This document shows, one piece after another, positions 1-10,359 of a DNA stretch of 64,000 nucleotides. Source of the stretch: Symbiodinium natans (Eukaryota; Sar; Dinophyceae; Suessiales; Symbiodiniaceae); NCBI GenBank assembly GCA_905221605.1, contig CAJNDS010002635.1:494418-558417 (forward strand). Direction: 5' to 3'. The translations under genes were made by a program, and so were the position numbers. How positions within the stretch are numbered: position 1 is the stretch's first letter; each line of letters starts with the position of its first letter. Under the pieces are notes generated by a model that was given only the letters and a program-made list of their open reading frames with translations, was not told where the DNA came from and did no database searches.

Positions 1-105
1 AGTGTATGAAAGTAAGGGACCCCTTACCTATGAACCCCCAAAGGATAGGATTCCCTTCTTATAAGGACCCCAAAAAGGCAACCCTTTTTCGGAAACCTAA
101 CCCCA
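1..105. mobile_element. Short element with GGGACCCC/GGTACC-type core, partial
   Basis: Contains AAGGACCCCAAAAAGG and TTTCGGAAACC, like copies at 24150-24290, 26735-26830, 32085-32245, 39600-39710, 53560-53650, 55715-55800, 56070-56155 and 59096-59182. The family typically has TTTCGGAA ends and often abuts exons. Confidence 0.45.
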
Positions 106-113
106 ATAAACCC

Positions 114-237
114 TAAACCCTAAACCCTAAACCCTAAACCCTAAACCCTAAACCCTAAACCCTAAACCCTAAACCCTAAACCCTAAACCCTAAACCCTAA
201 ACCCTAAACCCTAAACCTACCCCCCCCCCCCCCCCCC
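114..237 (+). repeat. Interstitial telomeric tract (CCCTAAA)n ending in a poly-C run
   Basis: About 14 perfect units, then 17 C. Telomeric tracts ending in a long C run recur at 61198-61277. Confidence 0.9.
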
Positions 238-289
238 AAGCGTATGAAGATGTATGGAAAGCGCGGTTGATCACCTTGGGGCGACTCAC

Positions 290-1268
290 CACAGCGACGA
301 GCTCCGAGCCGGCTTGAAGACGGCGATCTTCTGGCCCCCCGCCTCAAGGGTTTGGGGTTTAGGGTTTAGGGTTTAGGGTTTGGGGTTTAGGGTTTAGGGT
401 TTAGGGTGTGATCTTGGCATGGTAGACTTGTAGACGATCTGAAGGCATCTCTGGTAGTGCCACCGTATAGTGCGCCCCTGCCAAAGCCTTGAAATGGTCG
501 CACAGGACGAAATGAACCCTAAAATTGGGGTCATTTTACCCTGACTAGTATATCTCCTATTAAGGTAATATGAGCCATAACCCCCCTAAACCCTAAACCC
601 TAAACTCTGAAAACCCTTTTGGGGCTCATAATTCGTCCCCTCCTCCAACGCATAGACGTTGCCAGTCTGGCCGTGGTCGAGCTCCACCGGGGATACGGCA
701 TCCTAGGGTTTAGGGTTTAGGGTTTAGGGTTTAGGGTTTAGGGTTTAGGGTTTAGGGTCTAGAGTCGCAAGTGGAACATTCAGATCTCAGCATGGGCCAT
801 TAGGCCTGATAATCCCCCCCCCCTTACCAACCCTATAAAGGGCCCCTTTTCAGGGGTTTGAGGGTATAATAGCCCATGTAGGTCATCCGATCTCTCAGCT
901 TCGCATCACGGACACTGGCTCCCAGATTGGGTTTGGGGTATAGGGGGTCTTAGGGCGGGAGGACGATGCCGTCGGCGACCATGCCTGTGCTAAAAACCCC
1001 TCGCGAAGTCACCGGCACTTCCTTGGGGACGAAATGAACCCTAAAATTGGGGGTCATATACCCTGACTACTATAATTCCTATTAAGGTATATGAACCATA
1101 AACCCTTTTAGGGTTAATTTCGTCCCCAGGGTTCAAGGCAAACTCAGCACGTCTCTTTGACACAAAGACCGGGCACCCAATGTGAGCGAATGAGGCATAA
1201 AAGGCTCCTTCGGTGGTGGACATCCGCCCGCGCCTTAGCAAATGCCTGTCATCTTCAAATTGCAATGT
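290..1268 (-). CDS. Candidate multi-exon gene(s), unknown; one exon has a kinase-like IAVFKP motif
   Basis: Minus-strand islands: 1131-1268 (GRMSTTEGAFYASFAHIGCP), 953-1021 (EVPVTSRGVFSTGMVADGIV), 640-702 (SPVELDHGQTGNVYALEE), 414-521 (HFKALAGAHYTVALPEMPSD) and 290-349 (GQKIAVFKPARSSSLW, followed by a canonical GTGAGT donor). IAVFKP recalls the ATP-binding strand of type II phosphatidylinositol 4-kinases, but the rest does not confirm it. Between the first two islands lies an introner-like element with GAA at both edges; the joint there gives a stop, so the first island could be a C-terminus. Confidence 0.4.
1022..1130 (-). mobile_element. Introner-like element, CCTTGGGG-type TIR
   Basis: Nearly perfect inverted ends (CCTTGGGGACGAAATGAACC against GGTTAATTTCGTCCCCAGG) flank a core with TCATATACCCTGACTACTA. 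It is one of the cleanest members of the commonest family. GAA is present at both junctions. Confidence 0.7.
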
Positions 1269-1282
1269 ACGGGACTCCTCCC

Positions 1283-1414
1283 ATAAACCCTAAACCCTAA
1301 ACCCTAACCCTAAACCCTAAACCCTAAACCCTAAACCCTGAACCCTGAACCCTAAACCCTAAACCCTAAACCCTAAACCCTAAACCCTAAACCCTAAACC
1401 CTAAACCCTAAACC
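1283..1414 (+). repeat. Interstitial telomeric tract (CCCTAAA)n
   Basis: About 18 units with two CCCTGAA variants and one six-base unit. Confidence 0.9.
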
Positions 1415-1968
1415 CAAGCATCACAAGCTCTGAGAGAGGCCAGGCAACACAACTCCCCAAGTTCTTACCACTGGGCTATTCACCAAGCCTGGCCTTGCTA
1501 CAAGTAGTTTCAAGGCTTTTCCCAGTGTCTACTACGTCATTCTAATCCCCCTTAAAGGGTTGATTGGGTTTCTTATCAAGGGTTTCTAGGGCTTTCGGGG
1601 AAATTCTTGAAACCTAAACCCTAAACCCTAAACCCTAAACCCTAAACCCTAAACCCCATTCTGGGAGGGCCCGCTTCGGAAGATGTAGGGGACGGACAGA
1701 TTTGTCCAAAAGTCGCCAGTCGGATACAACCAGCGACCAAGCACCAGCAACTCCGTTGCTCCCGCAGGCAAGTCATACCCTGTAGGGTTTAGGGTTTAGG
1801 GTTTAGGGTTTGGGGTTTGGGGGTTAGGGTTTGGGGTTTGGGGTTTGGGGTTTGGGGTTTGGGGTTTAGGGTTTAGGTTTTATTGCCCTTGCCACGGGGT
1901 CATGCCAGGAGCGGTTGTGTGCACCAGGGCAATGGCAGTGGCGCAAGCAGGCTGCAAGACATGGAGTG
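1415..1968 (-). CDS. Candidate exons, unknown product
   Basis: Minus-strand islands 1672-1782 (LPAGATELLVLGRWLYPTGD, TNLSVPYIFRSGPSQN) and 1883-1968 (ACATAIALVHTTAPGMTPWQ) have good codon texture and are separated by a TTTAGGG/TTTGGGG tract (1786-1875). 1415-1540 is weaker (VVDTGKSLETTCSKARLG). No family recognised. Confidence 0.4.
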
Positions 1969-2394
1969 ACCCTAAACCCTAAACCCGAAACAAGAAACCA
2001 TAAACCCTAAACCCTAAATCCTAAACCCTAAACCCTCAACCCTAAACCCTAAGCCCTAAACATGCATGATGTCCCCTGCGTGCCACGCCTCTCACACTCT
2101 CTGAACCATCGGGGCCTCAATTGTGCCTCTGTGTAATTAGCAGCTCAGATTCTTAAAAGCCCGGAGCCGAGCCGAATATAGGGGCCTTAACTTTTCGAAC
2201 ACGCTCTTGGGGGTTCTTATAGTCTAATGATGAGGGACCCTAAGGGAATACCATCAGTAATTCTTCCGACCCCTGGACTAGGCGGCCACGTACAGTCACC
2301 GCAGCGTAATGCTGGGTGCCCAGGAGGTCTCACAGCGTGCATCGGGCGCGGATCGCGCGCTGGCTCGCTGTGGCAGCGTGCCGACCTTAAGGAA

Positions 2395-2580
2395 CCAAGT
2401 ATGAAGCCCTAAGATTGGGGTCATAGACCCTATACTACTATATTCCTGTTCAGGAAATCTGAAGCCATGAAGTATGAAGCCCTAAGATTTTGGGGTCATA
2501 TACCCCAAACTGCAAATTCCTTTTAAGGAAATATGAGGCCATAACCCTTTTAGGGTTCATTTAGTCCCCAAGGGACTGCG
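2395..2580. mobile_element. Two overlapping copies of the CCTTGGGG introner-like family
   Basis: AAGTATGAAGCCCTAAGATT...GGGGTCATA occurs twice in 90 bp, closing with TTTAGTCCCCAAGGG; one copy appears inserted in or duplicated beside the other. The minus-strand exon at 2575-2650 starts directly at its edge. Confidence 0.5.
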
Positions 2581-2650
2581 GCTGCTTTCTCTGCCTTGGC
2601 CAGCTGCTGCATGACCTTGTAGCCGTGGGTTGAGGCGAGATGTGGGGGTT
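2575..2650 (-). CDS. Candidate exon, helical protein, unknown
   Basis: Minus reads STHGYKVMQQLAKAEKAAAV, a plausible helix, bounded by an introner-like element on the low side and a TTTAGGG tract (2660-2727) on the high side. Confidence 0.45.
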
Positions 2651-3150
2651 TACGAAGATAGGGTTTAGGGTTTAGGGTTTAGGGTTTAGGGTTTAGGGTT
2701 CAGGGTTGAGGGTTTAGGGTTTGGGTCCCCTTCTTGGGGCTCCTTTTCGAAGGATTCTTCTATTTTGGGGTATACTCAGGGTGCCCCTATTGGCGGGAAA
2801 TACTTATGTGCAAGAAGCAACAGAACAGGACAAGCCGCCTTCTGTCGCCGCTTCCTCAGCTGACTCGAGGCAGATCCCGTGAGATTTAGGGGGCTTCGAG
2901 GGGGATTCGAATAGGGTTTAGGGTTTAGGGTTTAGGGTTAGGGTTTAGGGTTTCGGGTCTAGAGTACTCAGGTTTTCACGGGGGGTTGTAGGCTTGGGTG
3001 GTTTCCCTGTTCTGTAGGGTATGTCGGTATATCTTACCGGCTGCTTGTGATGAGGTCTTAGAGTGACTACGTCCACTGGATGCATGAGCGAAGTCCATCG
3101 ACCGAGGCTATCAGAGCCGCCAGTCTCTGTCTTGAGCCTGGCATGATGCC

Positions 3151-3330
3151 CCCCCCCCCCCCCCCCCCCTCGTATGGCCGGAACTAAACCTAAACCCTAA
3201 CCCTAAACCCTAAACCCTAAACCCTAAACCCTAAACCCTAAACCCTAAACCCTAAACCCTAAACCCTAAACCCTAAACCCTAAACCCTAAACCCTAAACC
3301 CTAAACCCTAAACCCTAAACCCTAAACCCC
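3151..3330 (+). repeat. Poly-C run and long (CCCTAAA)n tract
   Basis: About 19 C at 3151-3169, then about 20 telomeric units at 3184-3328, one of the longest uninterrupted tracts. Confidence 0.9.
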
Positions 3331-3342
3331 AACCCCCCTCAA

Positions 3343-3712
3343 TTTGAGATGGAGCACTTCTCCCACGGAGGGCAGATGTGGCAGAAGGTGCACTCCTCCC
3401 CAGCCATGCAACCTTGGAATGGGTCTAGGGTCTAGGCTCTTGGCTCTAGGCTCTAGGGTCTAGGGTTTAGGGTTTAGGGTCTAGGGTCTAGGGTCTAGGG
3501 TCTAGGGTCTAGGGTTCAGGGTTTAGGGTTTAGGGTTTAGGGTTTAGGGTTTAGGGTTTAGGGTTTAGGGTTTAGGGTTTAGGGTTTAGGGTTTAGGGTC
3601 CAGGGCGCCGATCCAACCAATCTTGTTGCCCTTGCTGGACGCGCGCGGACCCGGCTTCGGCTTGTGGAAAAAGGCGCATGGCTTGCAGGTGCCCGCATCC
3701 TCAGCTTTCGAG
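3343..3712 (-). CDS. Dinoflagellate-type CCCH-like zinc-finger protein, two exons
   Basis: Exon 3651-3712 (5' limit unsure) reads EDAGTCKPCAFFHKPKPG on minus, and exon 3343-3412 reads CMAGEECTFCHICPPWEKC. A GT-AG joint (G|GTCCGCG ... CCAAG|GT) of 238 bp fuses them in frame to KPKPGCMAGEEC. This gives the pattern CxxCxFF...GCxxGxxCxFCHxCPP, recalling CCCH zinc fingers common in dinoflagellate predicted proteins and probably nucleic-acid binding. The intron is mostly telomeric repeat with a GGGTCTA variant block. No start or stop was assigned. Length is far below a full protein, so more exons lie nearby. Confidence 0.7.
3413..3650 (-). repeat. Intron made largely of telomeric repeat (GGGTCTA block plus GGGTTTA block)
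   Basis: Plus strand shows about a dozen GGGTCTA/GGCTCTA variants (3421-3514), then about 12 perfect TTTAGGG units to about 3600. The tract splits the zinc finger between exons 3651-3712 and 3343-3412 and introduces stops in every frame. Confidence 0.7.
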
Positions 3713-3804
3713 GGTTTAGGGTTTAGGGTTTAGGGTTTAGGGCTAAGGGCATTCCCCTAAACCCGAAAACCCAAACTCAACACAACAAAGCCCTAAAACC
3801 CCTG

Positions 3805-4492
3805 GAAGCCTCAGACCCTCGCAAGCGATCTCAGGAGGACCTCTCGGCTGACGGAAGACAGGGTCTTGCGGATAGCCCTAAACCCTGAACCCTGAACCCT
3901 GAACCCTGAACCCTGAACCCTAAACCCTAAACCCTAAACCCTAAACCCTAAACCCTAAACCCTAAACCCTAAACCCTAAACCCTAAACCAGGACCCATTG
4001 CTGACCCTGAAGTTGGGATCATATGCCCGACAACACTCTACACCCCCTACTAAGGTATAAGGACCATAAGACCCTTTTAGGGCTTGGGGTTTAGAGGGTT
4101 TGCTAGGATGGTCCTTAAAACCCTCCGAAAAATGTTCTTGAATATCTTCTTAAACCCATTAATGGGACTTTTTTACTTTCCTAAAGGCTGGGACCCTCTT
4201 ACCTTACAGTTCTTGTGGGTTGTCTCTACGACTACCAAAATTGCAGGTAAGTAGAGTCCCAGGTAGGGTTTAGTGGCCCTAAACCCTAAACCCTAAACCC
4301 TAAACCCTAAACCCTAAACCCCTAAACCCTAAACCCTAAACCCTAAACCCTAAACCCCACACCCTAAACCCTAAACCCCTCCCCCCTTAAGAACCCTACA
4401 GCTACGGAATTCATGGGCCCAGCGTCGTGCTGCAGGGAGCCGATGGACTGCACAGCTTGTCCGGTCGCCGGATCTGAGAGATCCTTGTTGGG
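3805..4492 (-). CDS. Candidate exons flanking telomeric introns, unknown
   Basis: Islands 4398-4492 (LSDPATGQAVQSIGSLQHDA) and 3805-3878 (RKTLSSVSREVLLRSLARV) read on minus. Between them are telomeric tracts (3872-3987, 4271-4378), an introner-like copy (3985-4085) and two short elements (4105-4264). Confidence 0.4.
4188..4264. mobile_element. Introner-like element, CCTGGGAC-type TIR
   Basis: CTGGGACCCTCTTACCTTAC at the left and GTAAGTAGAGTCCCAGGTAG at the right are inverted matches, about 76 bp apart. The right arm itself contains GTAAGT, a consensus donor when read on plus. Confidence 0.6.
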
Positions 4493-4496
4493 GTGA

Positions 4497-4720
4497 GGGT
4501 TTAGGGTTCAGGGTTCAGGGTTTAGGGTTTAGGGTTTAGGGTTTAGGTTTAGGGTTTAGGGTTTAGGGTTTAGGGTTTAGGGTTTAGGGTTTAGGGTTTA
4601 GGGTTTAGGGTTTAGGGTTTAGGGTTTAGGGTTTAGGGGTAGCGCGTTACAAGGGCTTGGGTTTAGGGTTTAGGGCCACGGTTAAGGGTTTTGTTGAGGG
4701 TTTAGGGTTTAGGGTTTAGG
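4497..4720 (-). repeat. Interstitial telomeric tract (TTTAGGG)n
   Basis: About 19 units at 4497-4633, then degenerate pieces to 4720. Confidence 0.9.
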
Positions 4721-5364
4721 GATCATGGTTTTGGGCCCGATGCAGTCAAGCAGCTGTTTCTTCAGCATCCGGGGTCACCATCGTCTGTTCCCTTAGTTGG
4801 CGGAGCGCATTGGGTCGCGCAGCTTCTACCCGGCAACCCTTACATTGAAGACCAAACTGCTGAACCCCAAGATTTGGGGTCGTAGACCCGTATGCTACTG
4901 TGATTCCTCTTCCGGTTTCTGAACCCTAAATCCTTTCAGGGTTCAACTCCCCTAAACCTGAGCTCTGCAATCCGGAAGGGCTGTTTGTTGGCGAATGCTC
5001 GAATACCACAAGAGGGTTCAGGGTTCATAGGGCTTCGCTTCAAGCCCCATGACCTCTAGGTAGGTCATGATGACTGATGATAACAAAAACTCTTCATAGG
5101 ATCCTTACAGGCAACCTGCTTCAAAAGAAAGTTTTGGGATCTTAAGACAAACTTATAGGGTTTGGGGTTCATTCCTGCTTGAGACTGGTTGCAGTTCGTC
5201 TCGATGGTTCAGGTCCTTCAGCAAGGGACAGTTTGCAATAGGTGGCCGGAGGAGTTGGGTTTGGTGGTACAGGTGTAGGGTTTGGGACATGTGGCTTTGA
5301 GTGCCGTGCATCCCAATGCTGACGAAAGCAATGAGCGTCATCATAGCAATCATCGTGATTTGGG

Positions 5365-5475
5365 ATGTTACCCCCTTCTACTAACAGTCTTCAATAGGAC
5401 TAGAGTACCCCCCCCCCCCCCGATTATAATCCGACTAAGGAGCTGCTAGTACAAGGGGGAGCATCCCAGAATCAT
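5365..5475. mobile_element. Short inverted-repeat element, TTGGGATGTT...AGCATCCCA ends
   Basis: TGGGATGTTACCCCCTTCTA mirrors TAGTACAAGGGGGAGCATCCCA, with ACTAACAG / CTGCTAGT inside. Relatives lie at 11930-12003 and 56378-56478. A C14 run sits in the middle. Confidence 0.55.
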
Positions 5476-5554
5476 GACGTTTTGGGTAGGCTTCTTCACT
5501 TCAGAGGCTACCCCGAGACAGGAGAGGCTTCTGCACTGGCAAGCCGGATCACGA

Positions 5555-5725
5555 CCCGTCCTCCAGAACTGCAACGTTTAGGGTTTAGGGTTTAGGGTTT
5601 AGGGTTTAGGGTTTAGGGTTTAGGGTTTAGGGTTTAGGCCTGTCCTCCAGAACTGCGATGTATTGCGAGACTTTGTCGGCACCAGTTCTAGCGGACCCTG
5701 GCCACAGTCAGGCACACAAGGGCGG
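5555..5725 (-). CDS. Candidate exon split by a perfect 9-unit telomeric insert
   Basis: Minus reads TGADKVSQYIAVLED on 5639-5710. The sequence coding IAVLED is repeated at 5555-5575 (18 of 21 identical) beyond exactly 63 bp of TTTAGGG. A GAG|GAC...GAG|GAC joint removes 84 bp and keeps frame; a stop follows two codons later unless a further intron starts at GTGATCC. Product unknown. Confidence 0.5.
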
Positions 5726-5869
5726 AACCCTAAACCCCTAAACCCTAAATCCCGAAAAGCCCCAAACCCTAAACTCTACCTGGGACTGGCGCAAAAACAG
5801 CCTTGAAGCACGTGGCAATGCTGCCTTCCGCACTGCAACCCCACAAAGCCCTGCAGCCCGACATCCCGA

Positions 5870-6200
5870 AAAGCCCCCCACCCCCGCCCCCCCCCCACCC
5901 CCCCCCCCCCCCCCCCACCCCCCCCCCCCCAAAAAAAAAAAAAAACAAAGCAAGGCAAGGACCCTAACAAACCCTACAGTCCGGTCACCCCGACATCGCC
6001 CCCATGAAAAAGCCCCGAAGCCCGATAAGCAGTAGCACCCTCGAACCCTCAAACCCTTAACCACCCAAAAAACCGACACCAAAACCCGAAAAGACCCCCC
6101 CCCCCCCCACAGAAAAATCTAAAAAACACCCCCCCCAAACAAAAACAAAAAAAGAATATATATATATATATATACATACATATATATATATATAATCATC
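5870..6200. repeat. Poly-C/poly-A and TA-rich low complexity
   Basis: C-rich (5877-5930), A15 (5931-5945) and a TATATA run (6155-6195). Glycine-rich frames here are artefacts. Confidence 0.85.
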
Positions 6201-6581
6201 AACCCTGAACCCACGCAACCTCGCGCTGTTCGCTTCCCCGGCCTCGGTAGCTGTGGACATCGTCCAGTAGCCGCCGAAGCGTCTCCACAGCCTCTCCAGA
6301 ATTTAGGGTTTAGGGTTTAGGGTTTAGGATCGTAGGGGTTTAGGTTTGAAGAGGTTTGGGGTTGTGAAGTGGGGCACTTTGAAGCCCAAAACCCAAACCC
6401 CAAACCCCAAACCCAAACCCCAACCCTAAACCCTAAACCCTAAACCCTAAACCTAAACCCTAAACCCTAAACCCTACATTGGGGGTGAGGGGGCGGGGCA
6501 CGACCTTACGACAGCTCTGAACCCCTTCAGCCTGGCTCTCCGTGGCATTCGGGGTTTCGCCTGGGAAGGGTGGACATGGAG

Positions 6582-6725
6582 TTTAGGGTTTAGGGTTTAG
6601 GGTTAGGGTTTAGGGTTTAGGGTTTAGGGTTTAGGGTTTAGGGTTTAGGGTTTAGGGTTTAGGGTTTAGGGTTTAGGGTTTAGGGTTTAGGGTTTAGGGT
6701 TTAGGGTTTAGGGTTTAGGGTTCAG
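6582..6725 (-). repeat. Interstitial telomeric tract (TTTAGGG)n
   Basis: About 20 units. Degenerate telomeric-like DNA continues to 6870, and an opposite-orientation CCCTAAA tract lies at 6422-6474. I see no exon in 6300-7130. Confidence 0.9.
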
Positions 6726-7033
6726 GGGGCTTAGGGTTTAGGTTTGCTGTTGCGCAGGGCTTCAGGGTTTCGGTTCCCAAGGTTCTCTACGGCTTTTGAG
6801 GTTAAATTAGGGCTTGGGTTTAGGCTTAGGGTTTGGGGGGTTAGGGTTTAGGGTTTAGGGGGTTACCATGCTGCTTTTTGGTATGACCGTGTGATTCGTT
6901 AGGGCTTCCGTGGCTTTTGCGTTAAGGGGTAGGAACATCTCTTCCGGGGCGTACTTAGGATCTTAAACGATACTTCGGGGTTCTAAGCTAAGGGCTCGGG
7001 CGCTTTGAAGTGAGCTTAGGGAACCCATACGGA

Positions 7034-7128
7034 ACCCCTAAACCCTAAACCCTAAACCCTAAACCCTAAACCCTAAACCCTAAACCCTAAACCCTAAACC
7101 CTAAACCCTAAACCCTAAACCCTAAACC
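7034..7128 (+). repeat. Interstitial telomeric tract (CCCTAAA)n
   Basis: About 13 perfect units. Confidence 0.9.
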
Positions 7129-7589
7129 TGCAGGAGTGTAGAACGAACCCTATGGAGCTCGGGTTCGGGACATGGGTCCAAGTTCCCTTTGCGAGCATAC
7201 AAAAGCAGCTCGTTCGAGCACTTGTAGCGGTGGGTCTTACGGTGTATAAGGGAAGGGATGACCTCTAATATATACATATATATATATGGTCGCCCCCCCC
7301 CCCAAGATCCACCCCCAAGGCTGTTCAGAATCTCCTCACTCCATATATGTACTCTTTCTTATACATGCAGATGCAGAAAACGCTGCAAATACCGAGGGTT
7401 TTCCTGTTAAAACGATTGTTTCATACTTCTTTCTTACAGCGATGTGTGCATGCAGATGCCAGAAATGGACTACCAGGATCTGGTGGTTCGTTTCTGGTGT
7501 TACCGACTTCGTTCTGTGTCTGCGAAATGCGAATATGGCTTGCCTGAAACCCAAGCAATGGAAACATGACTTTCGCCTGTCCATACCGC

Positions 7590-8690
7590 AGAAGTGCTGT
7601 ACTGTCCCTATTTTTTGGCTTGCCTGGCAAGCAAAAAATAGGGACAGTACAGCACTTTCGCCTCTCCAGACTGCAGAAGTGCTGTACTGTCCCTATTTTT
7701 TGCTTGCCTGGGGACGAGAAAATAGGGACAGTACAGCACTTTCGCCTCTCCAGACTGCAGAAGTGCCGTACTGTCCCTATTTGTTGCTTGCAGGTACCAA
7801 TAAAGTGCTGTACTGTCCCTAAAAAACCTAAAAAACCAATCTTTCCAGCACTACCAGCCCTGGAGCCCCCGATAGTTCCCAAAAGATTGGTTTTTTAGGT
7901 TTTTTAGGGACAGTACGGCACTTTATTGGTACCTGCAAGCAAAAAATAGGGACAGTACAGCACTTCCGCCTTTTGAGACTGCAGAAGTGCTGTACTGTCC
8001 CTATTTTTTGCTTGCCTGGAGACGAGAAAATAGGGACAGTACAGCACTTCGCCTCTCCAGACTGCAGAAGTGCCGTACTGTCCCTATTTTTTGCTTGCAG
8101 GTACCAATAAAGTGCTGTACTGTCCCTAAAAAACCTAAAAAACCAATCTTTCCAGCACTACCAGCCCTGGAGCCCCCGGTAGTTCCCAAAAGATTGGTTT
8201 TTTAGGTTTTTTAGGGACAGTACGGCACTTTATTGGTACCTGCAAGCAAAAAATAGGGACAGTACAGCACTTTCGCTTCTTCAGATTGCAGAAGTGCTGT
8301 ACTGTCCCTATTTTTTGCTTGCCTGGGGACGAGAAAATAGGGACAGTACAGCACTTTCGCCTCTCCAGACTGCAGAAGTGCCGTACTGTCCCTATTTTTT
8401 GCTTGCAGGTACCAATAAAGTGCTGTACTGTCCCTAAAAAACCTAAAAAACCAATCTTTCCAGCACTACCAGCCCTGGAGCCCCCGGTAGTTCCCAAAAG
8501 ATTGGTTTTTTAGTTTTTTTAGGGACAGTACGGCACTTTATTGGTACCTGCAAGCAAAAAATAGGGACAGTACAGCACTTTCGCCTCTTGAGACTGCAGA
8601 AGTGCTGTACTGTCCCTATTTTTTGCTTGCAGGTACCAAAAATGTGCTGTACTGTCCCCAAAAACCAATTTTTTCCAGAACTATATATCT
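7590..8690. repeat. Palindromic tandem array built from a 17-bp core
   Basis: The core GTGCTGTACTGTCCCTA occurs about 12 times on plus and about 10 times inverted, paired as hairpins around TTTTTTGCTTGC / GCAAGCAAAAAA. A larger unit of about 307 bp repeats three times: the segment CAGCACTACCAGCCCTGG recurs near 7845, 8151 and 8460, each flanked by inverted AAAAACCTAAAAAACC arms. Copies differ at single positions (GCTG/GCCG). Open frames on both strands are by-products of the repeat. It could be a satellite, a MITE cluster or a hairpin-RNA source. Confidence 0.85.
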
Positions 8691-8699
8691 CCTCGAGGT

Positions 8700-9420
8700 C
8701 TTGCAGTATCTTAAGCAATCAACCATAAAAATTATAACTTCGCGAACATATCTCAACCCATCATCCCCCCGTAAGCAAAACCTGACCTCTAATTATATTA
8801 AACACTGTAGCTATCATATCTTAAGCCATCACACCCCAATAAGCAAAACAGAACACTATCCTAAAAACTATACCATAGCTAAGATATCTCAGGCAATCAT
8901 CTCCCGATAAGCAACACCTGAATTCTATCCAATGTCGGTTGGTTTGTTTATATCTTGAGAATTCCAGGATGTAGTGAAAGGACATTTGCTCACAGTATTC
9001 TCGCGTCCCCCGGGGTGCAAGCCCTACAAACATAGGCATACCTGAAGCCTCAAGCCCCATAGGGCTATAAGCTTCTAATGTTATAGGTCATGCTCAAACC
9101 TTAAACCCTGCACCTTTAAACCCTATAGGGTTTACTAGTAAAAATCTAAGGTCTGGGCGTGTGTACCTTCAGCGCCCTTCAGACCCTTAAAACAACTTAC
9201 TCTATGGGTTTAGGCGTAAAATGCCTAAGCCCTTAGCTCTATAGGGCTTAAAAGTTAGGAATTAAGCTTTAATTGCCCGCTTGGGTTTGAATGTCTAAAT
9301 CTTAACCTACAAAACTGTCAACCTTAACCCTATAGAGTTTTTAAAGGTCAAGGGGTGAGGCTTAATTGCTAAACCCTGCCCTTGAAAGCCCTACAACCTT
9401 AACCACTAGGGTACTATTTA
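8700..9420. other. AT-richer non-coding stretch with degenerate AAACCCTA-like words
   Basis: No convincing exon. Loose tandem similarity exists between 8755-8830 and 8835-8910 (CATC.CCCCGTAAGCAAAAC...CACC). 9060-9420 is scattered CCTTAAACCCTATAGGG words. Confidence 0.4.
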
Positions 9421-10165
9421 AGAAAGTAAGCCTTGAAACAAAAACAGGAGCGCAGCAAGGGGGCAGGGTGTGGGGGGTGTTCAGGGGTCACCCCTGACCC
9501 CCCCGCCCCCCCTGGCCCCTGTTATAAGCAAACTTATTGCTTATAAGCAATGCGTTGTGTGACAAAAACTCCTTCCAGCAAAGATTCAGCTACCAACTCA
9601 TACATATCTTAAATGCCTGAACCTTAAACCCTTGCGGTTTAAACTCTATGGGCTTAGGTTAAAGTGCCTGAATCTGAAACCCTAAACCTTTAAACCTTAA
9701 CCCCATTGGGTTTTACAGGTGAAGGGCTTAGGTGCAATTGTCGGCTTATGTTTAAATGCCTAAATCTTAAAACCCTAAACCTTTAAACCTTAACCCGACA
9801 GTAGACGTCAGGAAAGTCAAGACTACGAGCACTCGAAGGGTGGATCTTGGGAGGGGGGGCGAGCATATATATATATATATATACATATTATATACTTCAC
9901 ATAGTCCCTATATACCTAAGTAGCCCCTAAATATCCCCGAAGGTCCCTTGTAAGGGTCCCTCCTTTAGTCGTTTGAGGGTCGGTACGGTGAAGCCGGTGA
10001 GTCCCTACATTTCCGCCTTCGACTACCCTCATTCTCCTTCCTCCTCCGAGGGCATGTGGGCCCGAATGAAAGTCCAAGCGCTTGAACCCGAAGCCCTAAA
10101 CCCTATAGTTACCCTAAACCCTAGCCCTACACCCTAAACCCTAAACCCTAAACCCTACATTTCCC
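9420..10165. other. Intergenic stretch, low complexity and degenerate telomere words
   Basis: Contains a C/G-rich self-complementary patch at 9480-9530, AT microsatellite at 9866-9895 and short CCCTAAA words to 10165. No exon supported. Confidence 0.4.
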
Positions 10166-10359
10166 AAAGCCTTCAAGGGCGCGAAAAGCCGGAGATTTAG
10201 GCGGCCAAGCTGCTTTGGGTCGGCCCGGGCGGGAGAGGCTCAGGTAGCTCGTTCAGAACACGATGAAGCACCTAAAAGCTCTGAGGCCCACATGCGCAAC
10301 GGCTGGGTTTAGGGTTTAGGGTTTAGGGTTTAAGGTTTAGGGTTTAGGGTTTAGGGTTT

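Noticed and set aside
1-230. Chromosome-end telomere at the left edge
   Set aside because: The tract is only about 14 units, starts at 114 after unique sequence, and dozens of equal tracts occur inside the window.
5738-6082. Glycine-rich minus frames
   Set aside because: Poly-C and CCCCCACC tract.
7286-8718. Several frames of 60-178 codons on both strands
   Set aside because: They track the palindromic array; the same peptides (CCTVPIF, GTVQHF) repeat in both orientations, as expected from inverted repeats.
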